DNA of 28,318 bases from Cristatella mucedo. Taxonomy: Eukaryota > Bryozoa > Phylactolaemata > Cristatellidae. The stretch covers positions 1 through 28,318 of the forward strand of contig WPIO01000541.1 of the NCBI GenBank assembly GCA_009760855.2, in the 5' to 3' direction. Made by a program: the position numbers and the translations under genes. How positions within the stretch are numbered: the first letter of the stretch is position 1; the number at the start of each line of letters is the position of its first letter. The notes under the pieces were generated by a model. It was not told the origin of the DNA. It worked only from the letters and a program-made list of their open reading frames with translations, and made no database searches. Positions 10,401 through 20,682 of this stretch are shown piece by piece.

Positions 10401-11774
10401 AATTTAACAATCTGTTTTGGATGCTCGAACTAATTAGTGCAAGTATATTTTTATCTTTTTTAATCTAGACTCTTCAGTACTTCTATCCCATGACCTTAGT
10501 TACGAGACATTTCCGAAAGATGGATCGTTGCGTACTTATTTGGCATGTTTGCCTTGGTTTGTTAAATAGGCATACCAAATTAGGAGAAGTCGTGGAACAA
10601 TTATGCCAGTGATAGAGTTTTTAAAACCCATACCACACATGTGTAACTACCGATAACGTTAATCACTAAAACTATATATTTATTTAGCACATTCAGAGGA
10701 CCAAATTTCTTTCGACGCACTTTACAGATGCTGTAAAGAAAGCATAAAGTGAATAATACTTCACGCTTACGTTTACCTAATCTAATGTAATGTAATGTAA
10801 TTTATCTCCGTCAGTAACTCCACAAAGTCATAAAGACCATGTGGGTGTTACGCAGGAGAGTTTTGTATAGCCCGCTCACAGCCTAAGCGGCTTTCGGTAC
10901 GCATTCGGTAGCGAACAGACTTCGTCTCACGCAACAAAGAGAAAGTGGGAAGCATAGCAGAGTTAGGAGAGCAGTTGAGGTAGTGAGTAGCATAGAAGTA
11001 GCAGTTGAGGACCGCTGAAAAAGATGTGCCATAGTCGGTAGTTGGAGAGTAGATGTCATTGCGTAGGAATTGTGGAAGCGAGTTCCACAGTCTAGGACCT
11101 GCAGAGCTAAAGCTTCTATCGCCAACTGTCTTTAAGCGGAGGAATGGGACAGCTAATTTATTGTCCACACAGGACCTGAGGGATCGAACAGGCTGAAACT
11201 GATGCAGCCGTTCAGCTAGGTATGAAGGAGCCAAGCCGTGGCGGGCCTTGTGGGTCAGCGTAAGAACTTTGCTCCGTATCCTTTGCTCAACCGGCAACCA
11301 TCCTAGCTCTTCCAGCAAAGGTGACACGTGCTCAAACCGCTGGGACTTGAAGACCAGCGTTGCAGCCATATTCATAGTCCGCTGTAGTGGCATAATAGCG
11401 ACATTATAAACTTTTCCTCTACGGAAAACCAAGCTTTTATGCCCTGGAAAGCGCAAACTTGGAAGAAAAAAACGAAGGTTTTGACCTGGCAAGAAGAAAA
11501 CTTAATCGCAACTTGTTTTTGAAGTGATTTCAGAATGAATGACGAATGAAATAAAATCAGCGGGTAAAAATTAATACATCATTAAAGAATGACCGTTTAC
11601 AATGATTTCGGAACATATTAATGTTCTCAATATAGAATTGCCGATTTCTTAAGAGAAGCCCCAAAGGTATTCCGTATTTACTTGTTCAATTTCCTGGTAA
11701 TGACTCTCTAAGTTTAGTATATCCCGAAAAACGCCGTCCTGTTATTGCATCGCATTCCTGTTCATGGCGAGCCT
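10255..11774. repeat. Tandem duplication, copy 1 (with LINE-B insertion)
   Basis: 10255-10785 repeats at 11776-12305 with about a dozen differences by eye, and about 11630-11774 repeats at about 12335-12483. Copy 1 carries a LINE-B insertion at 10786-11395 that copy 2 lacks. Copy 1 also keeps the block at about 11430-11625, which is present in the right arm but missing from copy 2. Confidence 0.75.
10786..11395 (-). mobile_element. LINE-B (CR1/L2 clade) 3' end, best preserved copy
   Basis: The minus-strand frame, open from 11492 to 10848, enters the element near 11395. It encodes the conserved C-terminal region of this clade's ORF2: FKSQRFEHVSPLLEELGWL, AVPFLRLKTVGDRSFSSAGP and RLWNSLPQFLRND. 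The element ends at 10786-10803 in an ATGTA-type tandem repeat (read on the plus strand). It is 5' truncated, without EN or RT catalytic domains. The ORF's first residues (from 11492) are flanking DNA. Confidence 0.7.
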
Positions 11775-12483
11775 GAGCAAGGAACTGAGTATTTTTCACA
11801 CCAACGCAAAGTTGCTGTGCATTTCTTATTAAACTGAAACTCTGGCAAAGGCCATACCTAAAGCGTCGAAAAAGTAACTGAAACTATTTAAACAGCTGAA
11901 GGTTACATGGATTGTGTTAATTTGAAATTTAACAATCAGTTTTGGATGCTCGAACTAATTAGTGCAAGTATATTTTTATCTTTTTTAATCTAGACTCTTC
12001 AGTACTTCTATCCCATGACCTTAGTTACGAGACATTTCCTAAAGATGGATCGTTGCGTACTTATTTGGCATGTTTGCCTTGGTTTGTTAAATAGGCATAC
12101 CAAATTAGGAGAAGTCGTGGAACAATTATGCCAGTGATAGAGTTTTTAAAACCCATACCGCACATGTGTAACTACCGATAACGTTAATCACTAAAACAAT
12201 ATATTTATTTAGCACTTTCAGAGGACCAAATTTCTTTCGACGCACTTTACAAATGCTGTTAAGAAAGCATAAAGTGAATACTACTACTTCACGCTTACGT
12301 TTACCTAAGAGACATTATAAACTTTTTCTCTAAATATAGAATTGCCGATTTCTTAGGAGAAGCCCCAACGGTATTCCGTATTTACTTGTTCAATTTCCTG
12401 GTAATGACTCTCTAAGTTTAGTATATCCCGAAAAACGCCGTCCTGAGGTTGCATCGCATTCCTGTTCATGGCGAGCCTGAAGT
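11775..12483. repeat. Tandem duplication, copy 2 (empty site, internal deletion)
   Basis: The junction at 11774/11775 joins CATGGCGAGCCTGA to GCAAGGAACTGAG. The original continuation, CATGGCGAGCCTGAAGTGG, is at the end of copy 2. Near 12308-12330 AAGAGACATTATAAACTTT replaces the LINE-B insertion and about 200 bp next to it. Confidence 0.7.
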
Positions 12484-12556
12484 GGTGCCTAGTCTTTAGG
12501 TAACGTCCCGCGTTCCTATTTGCTAACCTGCTTATAGAAGCGTGAAGCAGCTGCAT
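12353..12556 (-). other. Shared short open frame of unknown meaning (left arm)
   Basis: 67 codons, with a counterpart at 22542-22769 in the right arm: both contain ASISRLAN, RLAM and FRDILNL. A further copy at about 11640-11770 has a stop after RLAMNRNAMQ. The two arms differ freely in amino acids, so selection on the protein is not evident. Probably a by-product of duplication. Confidence 0.2.
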
Positions 12557-12689
12557 AAAGTGCCTCGCCTAGCAATAGCTAGCCAAGAAGCGAATCGCTA
12601 TTACGAATTATCATCGTTTTCGCTGCTTCCTCCCTTTTATTCCAGCGTATTTGTCACACTATACGACCTACAGTATCCTTAGTGCGACA

Positions 12690-13070
12690 GCGTGTAATGT
12701 AAAGTATCTCCCTCTGTAACTACCCAAAGTAGCAAATAACTATTTTTTTGTTACGCATGATAGTTTGGTACAGCACACATCGAAGCCTAAGAGGCTTACA
12801 GTTTGCACTAGGTGGCGCAGACTTTATCTCCCCCAACAAAGAGAAAATGTAAAGTAAAGCTCAGTGAGGTGAGCAGTTTCGGTGATGCGTAACATGGAAG
12901 TAGTAGCTCAGGACGGCAGGAAAGAATGTGGTATTGATGGCAGCTGGAGAATAGTTGTCGTTATGTAAGAAATGTGTAAGTCAGCTCGGCTGCCTAGGAA
13001 CCGCAGGGCGATAGCTTCGGTCACCACCGGTCTTTAAGCGGAGAAAAATAGCTGCACGGGCATTTCTCTT
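12690..13070 (-). mobile_element. Old LINE-B 3' end in the left arm
   Basis: The tail GTAATGTAAAGTATCTCC and downstream blocks match the LINE-B 3' end with many substitutions. The same remnant lies at 22050-22410 in the right arm, so it predates the inverted duplication. Reading frame destroyed. Confidence 0.6.
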
Positions 13071-13853
13071 GGAAAACTGTAGAAAGTCGCTTCGTAGGTC
13101 ATTTAAAGCTGCTGACGCATGGTCTCATGCAACTCAACTTACTTAAGTAGGCTTGATTAATCGCTTCATTTTCTTTAATGATGCTTTTATAATCTTCCTA
13201 CTTGAGAATCGGATCCTTTTTTTGCTTCGCAGCATTACAGGCTGAGACTCACAGATAAATACTACGGTTGTACTAAATCGTATATTCATTGGAGATCCAT
13301 AACTACAGCAGTTAGTAGAATCCTTCATGTAGCTGGAAAAAGAAGTACGAGCATTCTGGTGCTTCAAACAAACTAGTCTTCACTATATGCGAGATTTGCG
13401 TTAACTTAGTTGACCATTTACTTAGTATATATAGAGAAAGAAATTCAATATTAGTCACACGAACTAAGGGTGAAAATGACCTCAAAATCTAGTGGGAGTC
13501 TATTCCCCAATAATCTCTTGGGTTTTTGTGATTCCTGACCCAAGTCTCCATTCAAACACATCATACCCTAATAAACCTGAAACCGATTTCGTCACTTTAT
13601 TTCCCATCTTTTGTAAAACCTAATCAATCTTTACTAAGTGCATTAAGAGGAGAATATTTCCAAGACCAAAATGAGTTCAAATCGGTTGAATATTCATATT
13701 CCTTTACTGCTTAACGAACGCACGTTTCGCCAAATACGTCACCTTAGTTTCTAGGGTCAAGTCTGCAAATAAAATTTGGAACTTCTATTGAACACGAAAT
13801 ATTGTCATAATTATGACATCAAACTGGGCCATTCATTCATCGTTCTGTTAAGG

Positions 13854-13859
13854 TTTATT
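13854..13859 (-). terminator. Polyadenylation signal of peptide locus 2
   Basis: The minus strand reads AATAAA shortly after the TAG at 13879-13877, matching the AATAAACC context after locus 3. It is retained although the gene is broken. Confidence 0.4.
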
Positions 13860-13876
13860 TTAATCATCACCTATTA

Positions 13877-14432
13877 CTATTTTACCAAAGCTGCTTCAAT
13901 CAGCAGATGAGCCAGTTTTAATACAATTGGAGCTGGCTTAATTGCCACCACTCCAATCTTTTTAAAGACGTTCCTTTTCGCTTGAACATATTCTAGAAAT
14001 TGAAGATGAATATACGTCATAGCTTTATGGACCATCCTGCGAAACACAATTTAGGGCAAAAATCTGTCGAGATGGTTCATATAGTCGTAAACCTTACCTT
14101 TATAAATCTCTTCCATTTCAGCCTCTAACTCAGGATTCTTAAAAAATGTCTACCATTTCCTTAAATAAAGCCGCTGCTTAACCATCTTTGTTCGGTACTG
14201 TCTGCCTATCAGTCAGCTCAGCAACACAAACTTACCAGGTTTAGCTGCACTATGCAGTGTCAACAGCACTTCCACTGATTTTATTCTAAATTAATTCAGC
14301 ATGCAAACATTAAATCTATTCTGCCATCGTATGGTACTGTTTTTTAGTTTAGACAAGCATGGTAATACTCACATCAGACATTACAACGTGTAACAGCATC
14401 CCAATGATGACACGTACTAATAGAGACTTAAT
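13877..14432 (-). pseudogene. Peptide locus 2: disabled paralog in the left arm of the inverted repeat
   Basis: This is the reversed counterpart of locus 3. Exon equivalents on the minus strand are 14432-14373 (60 nt), 14159-14098 (62 nt) and 13992-13877. The start codon is ATT (14432-14430) where locus 3 has ATG. Exon 2 is 2 nt shorter than the 64 nt of the other loci, and TAA at 14141-14139 falls in frame. The splice borders survive: GTGAGT and GTAAGG donors and a TTTCTAG acceptor before exon 3. Exon 3 is still open from its Y-V-Q-A-K-R segment to TAG at 13879-13877. It would encode 31 residues after KR, with Lys repeatedly placed among I, V, L and A. The conserved PELEAEMEE segment of the spacer is readable only after the frameshift. 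Loss of start plus frameshift makes this a probable pseudogene; an alternative start cannot be excluded but is not supported. Confidence 0.7.
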
Positions 14433-14761
14433 TTCTTTCTAAAATAAAACAAAATTTGCGCAGATGCACTCTCATTCTTTAAGAGGAAAAAGTGAAGCAA
14501 TTGCATACAATGATGCAAATTGAATTGTCTCACATTTAAAAAAAGAGTTAAATATTCCTACTAAAGCACAAGTAGAGGCATGCACAAATGCACTCACATA
14601 CATAACATACACTCGCCTAAACTCGCAGGCACACACTCAAGCTCATACACTAATGTGAAAATGCTCAATTAGAGATAAGTAAAGGTATTATTATTCATAG
14701 TAACTCACAGTAAGATATGATAGCAATCGATAAGTCCACACCAACTCCGGCTGCTTTGTTG

Positions 14762-14769
14762 TTTATATA
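14762..14769 (-). promoter_or_regulatory. TATA box of peptide locus 2
   Basis: On the minus strand this reads TATATAAA, followed by AACAAAGCAGCCGG and, about 50 bp later, a GTGAGT donor (+ strand 14708-14703). The block is nearly identical to the locus 3 promoter block in the other arm, so the duplication carried the promoter with the gene. Confidence 0.5.
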
Positions 14770-14877
14770 GTTCCGAAAATGCTGGTGTGGAAACCCGATC
14801 TAGCTACTTGACTCATAGGATAGTCGGGTTTTTGGACCACCCCGATGCTCCCGAATGGGCAACACGTTTGATCTGGA

Positions 14878-15870
14878 ATAACAATAGTAACAATGCAATT
14901 GATAAAGCACCCCCAGAGAACCTAATCTCTTTCTGGGCGCTTTACATTTTCTGCAAAAAAATAAATGCAATTGAATGGTGAAAACAATCATGCTTGGAAA
15001 ACGAACAAAGTGAATAACATGGTTAGGGCTGACATGCACTTGGTCGGCATGCAAATGTTATTAGTGGCAGCAGGCACAGTGTCAGCACCCGTAAGCAAAT
15101 GGAGGACACATCATAGGGACCGACTAAATAGTTTACTAAATAGGTGTGTTTTTACGCTTCTTTTAAATGCGGTCAGGTCAGGGTATGTTCTGACTCAGGT
15201 CGGGAAGGATCTCCAGGCTTTGGGAGCGTACGAACTAAATTTATGGTCCCCAAATGGCTTAAGGTTTGTACAAGGTATTAGTAGACTAATGTATTCCGAA
15301 AAGAGGGTGGCACACTGCTTGGCCTGATGGATTAGTATATCGGAGAGATAGGCTGGAGCCACAGAATGAAGGGACCTGAAAGTGAGCGACAAAACCTTGA
15401 AGTTGATCCGTTGCTTGACTGATGGCCGGTGCAGGTCGGTGAAAATTTGAGGAATGTGGCAACTGCAAAGCTCAAGACAGACAAGCCTAGCAGCAGAGTT
15501 TTGCACCAGCTGTAATCGCCTGATCGCACATGCTGGTAGGCCAGTAAGCAGTGAGTTGCAGATGTCGAGACGAGATGTCACAAATGCATAGACCAACTTA
15601 GACGTGGTATCCTCATCTAAACAAGCCCGAATTTAGCAATGTTATGAAGCTGAAAATAGGCAGATTTGACTGTATAGCTGATATGGTCGTCTCACGAGAG
15701 GTCGCTTTGAAATATGACACCTAGATTTCGAGCTGATTCAACTGGAGATATTGTGGCAGAGCCAATTTTGAGAGTCAGCCTATCATATCTCTGAATCAAA
15801 ACGGGTTTGCCCATAACTAGTAAGTGTTCATTCTCGCCTCCTGACATTGAGCTCACTAACATGCTTTCTT
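14878..15870 (-). mobile_element. LINE-A (CR1/L2 clade) 3' third, reversed, in the spacer
   Basis: On the minus strand this carries the ORF2 C-terminal region (NEHLLVMGKP, ESARNLGVIFQSDLS, then 15596-15195 with FVTSRLDICNSLLTGLPACA and RLQLVQNSAARLVC), the 3' UTR and the hairpin tail near 14910-14945, with a degenerate ATT end at 14878. There are frameshifts between the two open pieces. It lies just inside the left arm, head-to-head with the longer LINE-A copy. Confidence 0.7.
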
Positions 15871-16353
15871 GTTCGTGGCAGAATTCTTCCGAAAACCGAA
15901 GTTCCTGCGAACATCGTATACGGAAACGATACAACTATGACCTGTTTGAAGTTAGTCTGATTTATTTGACCGTAGAGCATAAGAAATTACGTGCCTATGG
16001 ACATCTAAAGGCTTATGGCTTCGGGCTGCTGGGTCTCCCACACCGGCTGCTGCCTTTGCATTGCAGGCGGCTAGTAACCTGCATGTTAGTTATGATCGTC
16101 AGCAGCTGCTATCGCTTCGTCATCGCAGTTCAAATTCATTCCTAGATATTAATGTTGTTGCTAAGATTCATGAACTATGCATTAACAAAAGAAAAGCACC
16201 CTGTAGTTGATGCAGTGGCCGGAACCGCCAGCTCAGAGGCAGCTCGTTGGGCGGATACTAGGAGCTGAGTACCCGCTCGTTCGGTAGTCCTAGCATTGTC
16301 TCCAACCGCTCAGCACGCTCTACACATGCCTAACTGTAAATTCCTCAAACTTA

Positions 16354-17166
16354 GTGGTCATCAAGCCTGTTGTAACCCCATCGGCCAGACTTAACTTTTG
16401 CCTTTGGAATCCTCCCTCAATGTGCAATAAACCTCTAGTAATAAGCGATCTTATTTCTGAAAATGGTATCGACTTGCTCTCATTGACTGAAACTTGGCTG
16501 AAATCGATAAACTGTGCGACAATTAAAGACGCAACTCCATCTGGTTTCTCGTTCTTTCACACCCCTAGATCAATCAAAACTGGAGGTGGAGTTGCTATTG
16601 TCGTGTGCTCGAAATTCAACTTCAAGCCATTTGCAGTAACCTCGAAGCAGTCTTTTGAATCAATTGTCTTGGTTTCACCCGAAAACAAGCTACCGATAGT
16701 GGCAGTAGTCTATCGCCCACCAGGTGCCAAATCTTCCTTTATCTCAGATTTCTCCGATCTCATTTCGATTCTGTGTGCAAGAAATCGATCCTTCCTCGTT
16801 ATGGGTGACTTCAACGTTCACTTCGATAACTTATCTGACGCTTTCAGCACCGAATTTCGTGCATCGACTTACTCATTGTCTCTGGTCGCTCATGTGCATG
16901 GCCCTACCCACATCAAGGGTCACACACTCGACCAGATTTTCTCTTACAACTGCACTCTGTCATCACCAATTATTCCCGAATCCTGCTTATCTGACCGTAT
17001 GCAGATCTCATTCAATCTACAGTGTGTGCCCACATCCTCCTCTAAAATAACCTGTCAATCGCGAAACCTCAAGACCCTTGACATCGATGCTGTCCGTGCG
17101 AGAATATTTGTTTCACCTCTGCTGCTCAATACTCCCTCCGATCTGTCATCATTGGTAGATAGCTAA
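16354..17166 (+). pseudogene. LINE-A ORF2 apurinic-type endonuclease domain
   Basis: This open stretch of 270 codons encodes the endonuclease that nicks target DNA in target-primed reverse transcription. Visible motifs, in order, are LSLTETWL (catalytic Glu) near residue 40, GGGVAIV near 78, VVYRPPG near 118, LVMGDFNVHFD near 147 and SDRMQISF near 214. The last motif is normally S-D-H; here the His is Arg, so the catalytic centre is damaged. The frame ends at TAA 17164, after which the family's frame resumes (for example TKRTVRPRPDGLWF), so this stop is a lesion and not the true end. Confidence 0.75.
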
Positions 17167-17528
17167 AACACGACGCTAGCTGAATCGCTCGACGATTTTG
17201 CGACTCTGACAAAGCGCACTGTGCGTCCCCGCCCAGATGGCCTATGGTTTACCACAGACATTAAACTAGCCAAGTCTACTAAACGAAAGCTTGAAAAAGC
17301 ATACACAAGATCCGGACTAACTGTCCATCGACAGGCTTATGAAGACTACTGAAGGTCGTACCAATCGATCCTAGCAAAGGCCAAGTATAGCTTCTATAAA
17401 AACATGGTTGAATCACAGATGCACGATCTAAAAATGCTGATGTTGAATACAAACCATCTCCTATAACGTTCCCAGATCAGCCTGATGATCCTTGTGATGA
17501 TTTAGCCGATCACTTCTCTCGATTCTAT

Positions 17529-18666
17529 GTGCAGAAGATAGACAAGATCAGGGAATTCATCCCTGCGATGGCAACCTCCCCACTAGAATGCTGTTCCTCG
17601 GTTTCTGGCTCCACCTCAATGTCTGCATTTAAGCAGGTCACTAGTGATCTAGTGCTAAAGTTCGTATCTCAATCAAAGAAGACGACAAGTCCTCTGGACC
17701 TTATTTCCACTGTCCTGCTCCTACGTTGCATTGATCTGCTGTTGCCATGCATAACTAACATAATTAATGTCATTAGCCTCAGGTCATGTCCCACCACCTT
17801 TTAAAAAAGCTGTAGTCAGGCCACTTCTCTAGAACGCGACATTAGACCAAGAGAACTTAAGCGACTACCGCCCAGTTTCCCTTCTACCATTCCTATCAAA
17901 GACACTCGAACGGGTCGTGGCAGACCAGCTGAACTCATATATCGAAACCTCACACTGTGCCAGTACGTTCCAGTCTGGCTTTACTGCTAATCACTCCACT
18001 GAGTCAGCATTGCTTAGGGTATACAACGACCTATTGAGGAATTCAGACATGGTTAGAGTGTCTCTGCTCGTTTTGCTTGATCTTTCGGCAGCTTTTGACA
18101 CCATCAATCACAACGTTCTTCCAGAGCACCTTTCATCTCGCATGGGCATCACTGGCACTGCTATGCAGTGGTTCAGGTAATATCTTAGAGGGAAACTCCA
18201 GGGTGTTGACGTGAATGTAATGTAATGTATCTCCGTCAGTAACTCCACAAAGTCATAAAGACCATGTCGATGTTACGCAGGAGAGTATTGCATAGCCCAC
18301 TCACGGCCTAAGCCTTCTTTCGGTATGCATTTGGTAGCCAACAGACAAAGATCATCTGAAGTACCTCTGAAATATGGAGTACCTCAGGGCTCAGTGCTAG
18401 GTCCGGTTCTTTTCACGGTTTATACACTGCCTCCTGCTGATGTGATTGCCAAGCAAAATCTTGGCTTTCACTTCTATGCGGATGACACTCTGTTGTACCT
18501 TTGCATTGATCCCTCCCAGCCTTCGAGCACCTCAAATTCTCTCAACTCACTTGCCGCATGCATCTATGACATCCCCACATGGATGGCAGCACATTTTATA
18601 CAACTAAACAATGATATAACTAACTCACTAGTTATGGGCAGACCCAGAGTAATTCAGAGATTGTAA
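17529..18666 (+). pseudogene. LINE-A ORF2 reverse transcriptase domain, broken
   Basis: The pieces are 17529-17804, 17917-18180 and 18325-18666. Signature motifs are LSDYRPVSLLPFLSKTLERV, LLDLSAAFDTINH (motif A, catalytic Asp), GVPQGSVLGP (18376-18405) and FHFYADDTLLY (motif C; YADD at 18475-18486). Stops occur between the pieces, and a LINE-B fragment separates motif A from GVPQGS. Translation is not possible as one protein. Confidence 0.75.
18212..18346 (-). mobile_element. LINE-B tail nested inside LINE-A reverse transcriptase
   Basis: GAATGTAATGTAATGTATCTCC, read on the plus strand in pieces, is the reversed LINE-B end. The match continues through CAGTAACTCCACAAAGTC to about 18346 and is very close to 10795-10930. 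It interrupts LINE-A coding between LQGVD and the residues before VPLKYGVPQG, so LINE-B was active after this LINE-A copy inserted. Confidence 0.75.
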
Positions 18667-18669
18667 AGA

Positions 18670-19275
18670 CTGTTTCTCATAATTGGCTCTGCCAGCATAT
18701 CTCCAAATGAATCAGCTCGAAATCTAGGTATCATATTCCAAAGCTACCTCTCACTAGACGACCATATCAGCTCCACAGTCAAATCCGCCTATTTTCAGCT
18801 TCATAACATTACTAAAATTCTGGCTTGTTTAGATAAAGATACCACATCTAAGTTGGTCCATGCATTCGTGACATCCCGTCTCGACTTCTGCAACTCACTG
18901 TTTACTGCCCTACCAGCATGTGCGATTAGGCGATTGCAGCTGGTGCAAAACTCGGCAGCTAGACTTGTCTGTCGTGAGCATCGCAGTTGCCACATTACAC
19001 CTGTTGTCGCCGACCTGCACTGGCTACCAGTCAAGAAATGGATTGACTTTAAGGCTTCGTCGCTCACTTTTAGGTCCCTTCATTCTATGGCTCCAGCCTA
19101 TCTGTCAGATATACTACCCCATCAGGCCAAGCATCGTACCACCCGCTTTTCGGAATCCAACAGTCTAGGAATACCTCGTACAAACCTTAAATCCTTTGGA
19201 GACCGTGCATTTAGTTCGTATGCTCCCACAGCCTGGAACTCCCTCCCGACCTACGTCAGAACATCACCGACCTGA
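18670..19275 (+). pseudogene. LINE-A ORF2 C-terminal region
   Basis: Encodes the conserved tail of ORF2, including FVTSRLDFCNSLFTALPACA, LVQNSAARLVCREHRSCHIT and FSSYAPTAWNSLPTYVRTSP. The open frame is 18853-19275. Comparison with 23543-24247 shows it lost the last residues through a change at about 19270 (TGA after SPT). Confidence 0.7.
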
Positions 19276-19578
19276 CCACATTTAAAACCTAAAAACACAC
19301 CTATTGTGGACAGCATTTAGCTGGTCACTGCGATTCGTCCTTGATGTGCTTATGCCTGCTGACACTGTGCATGCTGCCACTAACCACATTCGCATGCTGA
19401 CCCTGGGCTTGTCACCCCTAACCATTTTGTTCATTTTGTTTGTTTTCAAGCATGATTTTACTTACCATTTAATTGCATTTCACTTTGCAGGAAATTTTAG
19501 GCGCCTAGAGAGAGATAAAGTTCTCTGATGGCGCTTTATCAAGTGAATTATTATTAATAATATTATTATTATAACCCC

Positions 19579-20055
19579 ATGATTCTGCAAGATGCACTGA
19601 GCAGCACAGAAACACATCTGTGGACGGCTGGTATTGATGACGAATTGGCTTACTTACGTGAGAATGATTTCTATGAGGTCACTCAACTACCAGAGGGCAG
19701 GCAAGCCATCGAATGCACATTTATCTCCAAAGTGAAGCTGAATGCAGACTGGTCAGTAAACTGCCATATATCTCGTTATGTTGCTAAGGGCAATATGATT
19801 AGACTACATTGACTTTGCAGAGATATTTGCACGAGTCGTGAAGTTCAACTCTCTTAGAACCGTCTTATCAGATGCTGCTATGATGGACCTAGAAATCCAT
19901 CAAATGGACGTCAAGACGGCTTTCCTCCATGGTGACCTGAAAGGAAGAGATATACCTTAAACTACCTGATGATATACCTCAGAGAGACCTGTCCTTTGTC
20001 AAGCAGTGACTCTCTGAGGTGTTTGCTTTCAAGGATCTAGGAGAACTCTATGTAG
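19579..20055 (+). mobile_element. Ty1/copia polymerase fragment with internal deletion
   Basis: 19579-19812 encodes the start of a copia-type reverse transcriptase: LWTAGIDDELAYLRENDFYE, LPEGRQAIE, VKLNADWSV and YVAKGN. A frameshift at about 19803 leads to DYIDFAEIFARVVKFNSLR and LEIHQMDVKTAFLHGDL, the classic copia RT motif A region. It then jumps, near 19990-20040, to LSEVFAFKDLGELY, which normally lies well downstream after the YADD motif. The catalytic core is deleted. It sits directly after the LINE-A tail. No LTR was seen. Confidence 0.65.
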
Positions 20056-20355
20056 CTGCAAGTTAACTGGTAGTTTTTCAAATTTAATTTGAAACTGTTA
20101 ATTGTAAAAAAAACGCTAGGTTACCATATATATAGGGTACAATGCTCTGGGCACAGGATCCCCATTCTCAGTGAGATATATGCCGCAACCCATCTTTTAT
20201 AGCAGACACCCTAGTTCCGTGAAAGCTGATAAGCTTTTCTGCCGCTTAATAAATGATGCATTATATAGGGAATATTTAACGTGAATACTTCATCGAGCGA
20301 CTCTCGAGCGAGTCAAGTGGCTAGATCGGGGTTTTAACACCAATATATTCACAAC

Positions 20356-20363
20356 TATATAAA
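20356..20363 (+). promoter_or_regulatory. TATA box and short 5' UTR exon of peptide locus 3
   Basis: TATATAAA is followed by AACAAAGCAGCCGG. A start site about 30 bp downstream would give a first exon of only about 25-30 nt, ending at 20416 before GTGAGT (20417-20422). The paired acceptor TTTTAG ends at 20676, giving a 260-bp intron that closes six bases before the ATG. The same TATA, donor and acceptor are conserved in the left arm. TSS position is inferred. Confidence 0.5.
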
Positions 20364-20682
20364 CAACAAAGCAGCCGGAGTTGGAGTAAAGTTCTCTGTT
20401 GCTATCATATCTTACTGTGAGTAGCTATGAATAGTAATATCTGCATTTTACTTTAATTGAGCATTTTCACATTAGTGTATGAGCTTGAGTGTGTGCATGC
20501 AAGTATCTTTATGTATGTGAGTGCATTTGTGCATACCTCTACTTGTGCTTGATAAGGAATATATAACTCTTTTTCTAAAGTGTTAGACAATTCAGTTAGC
20601 ATTATTTTATGTAATTACTTCATTTTTTCCTCTTAAAGAACGAGAGTGCATCTCAGCAAATTTTGTTTGTTTTTAGAAAGAA

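Larger units (their letters stand above)
11940..14813. repeat. Left arm of large inverted repeat
   Basis: Read in reverse complement, this matches 20306-23360 in the same order: TATA/5' UTR block, the three peptide exons, an AATAAA block, an old LINE-B 3' end, a short shared reading frame and a terminal block that is also the end of segment A'. The inner edge is near 14813, where AGTCAAGT and TAGATCGGG motifs stop matching. The arms are clearly diverged, so this is not a recent event. A tandem duplication complicates the outer edge: the homology could be extended through the first tandem copy to about 10430. Confidence 0.75.
16020..19573 (+). mobile_element. LINE-A, nearly full-length but inactive CR1/L2-clade retrotransposon
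   Basis: From about 16090 a frame with YDRQQLLSLRHRSSNSF matches the usual lead-in of this clade's ORF2. 16354-17166 is the endonuclease, 17200-18660 the reverse transcriptase (split by a nested LINE-B piece at about 18212-18346), and 18700-19270 the C-terminal region. A 3' UTR, hairpin tail (about 19500-19540) and an ATT-rich end at 19573 follow. In-frame stops (TAA 17164), frameshifts and the insertion make it dead. Together with the copies at 14878, 23526, 24840 and 25595 it defines the local LINE-A family. Confidence 0.8.
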
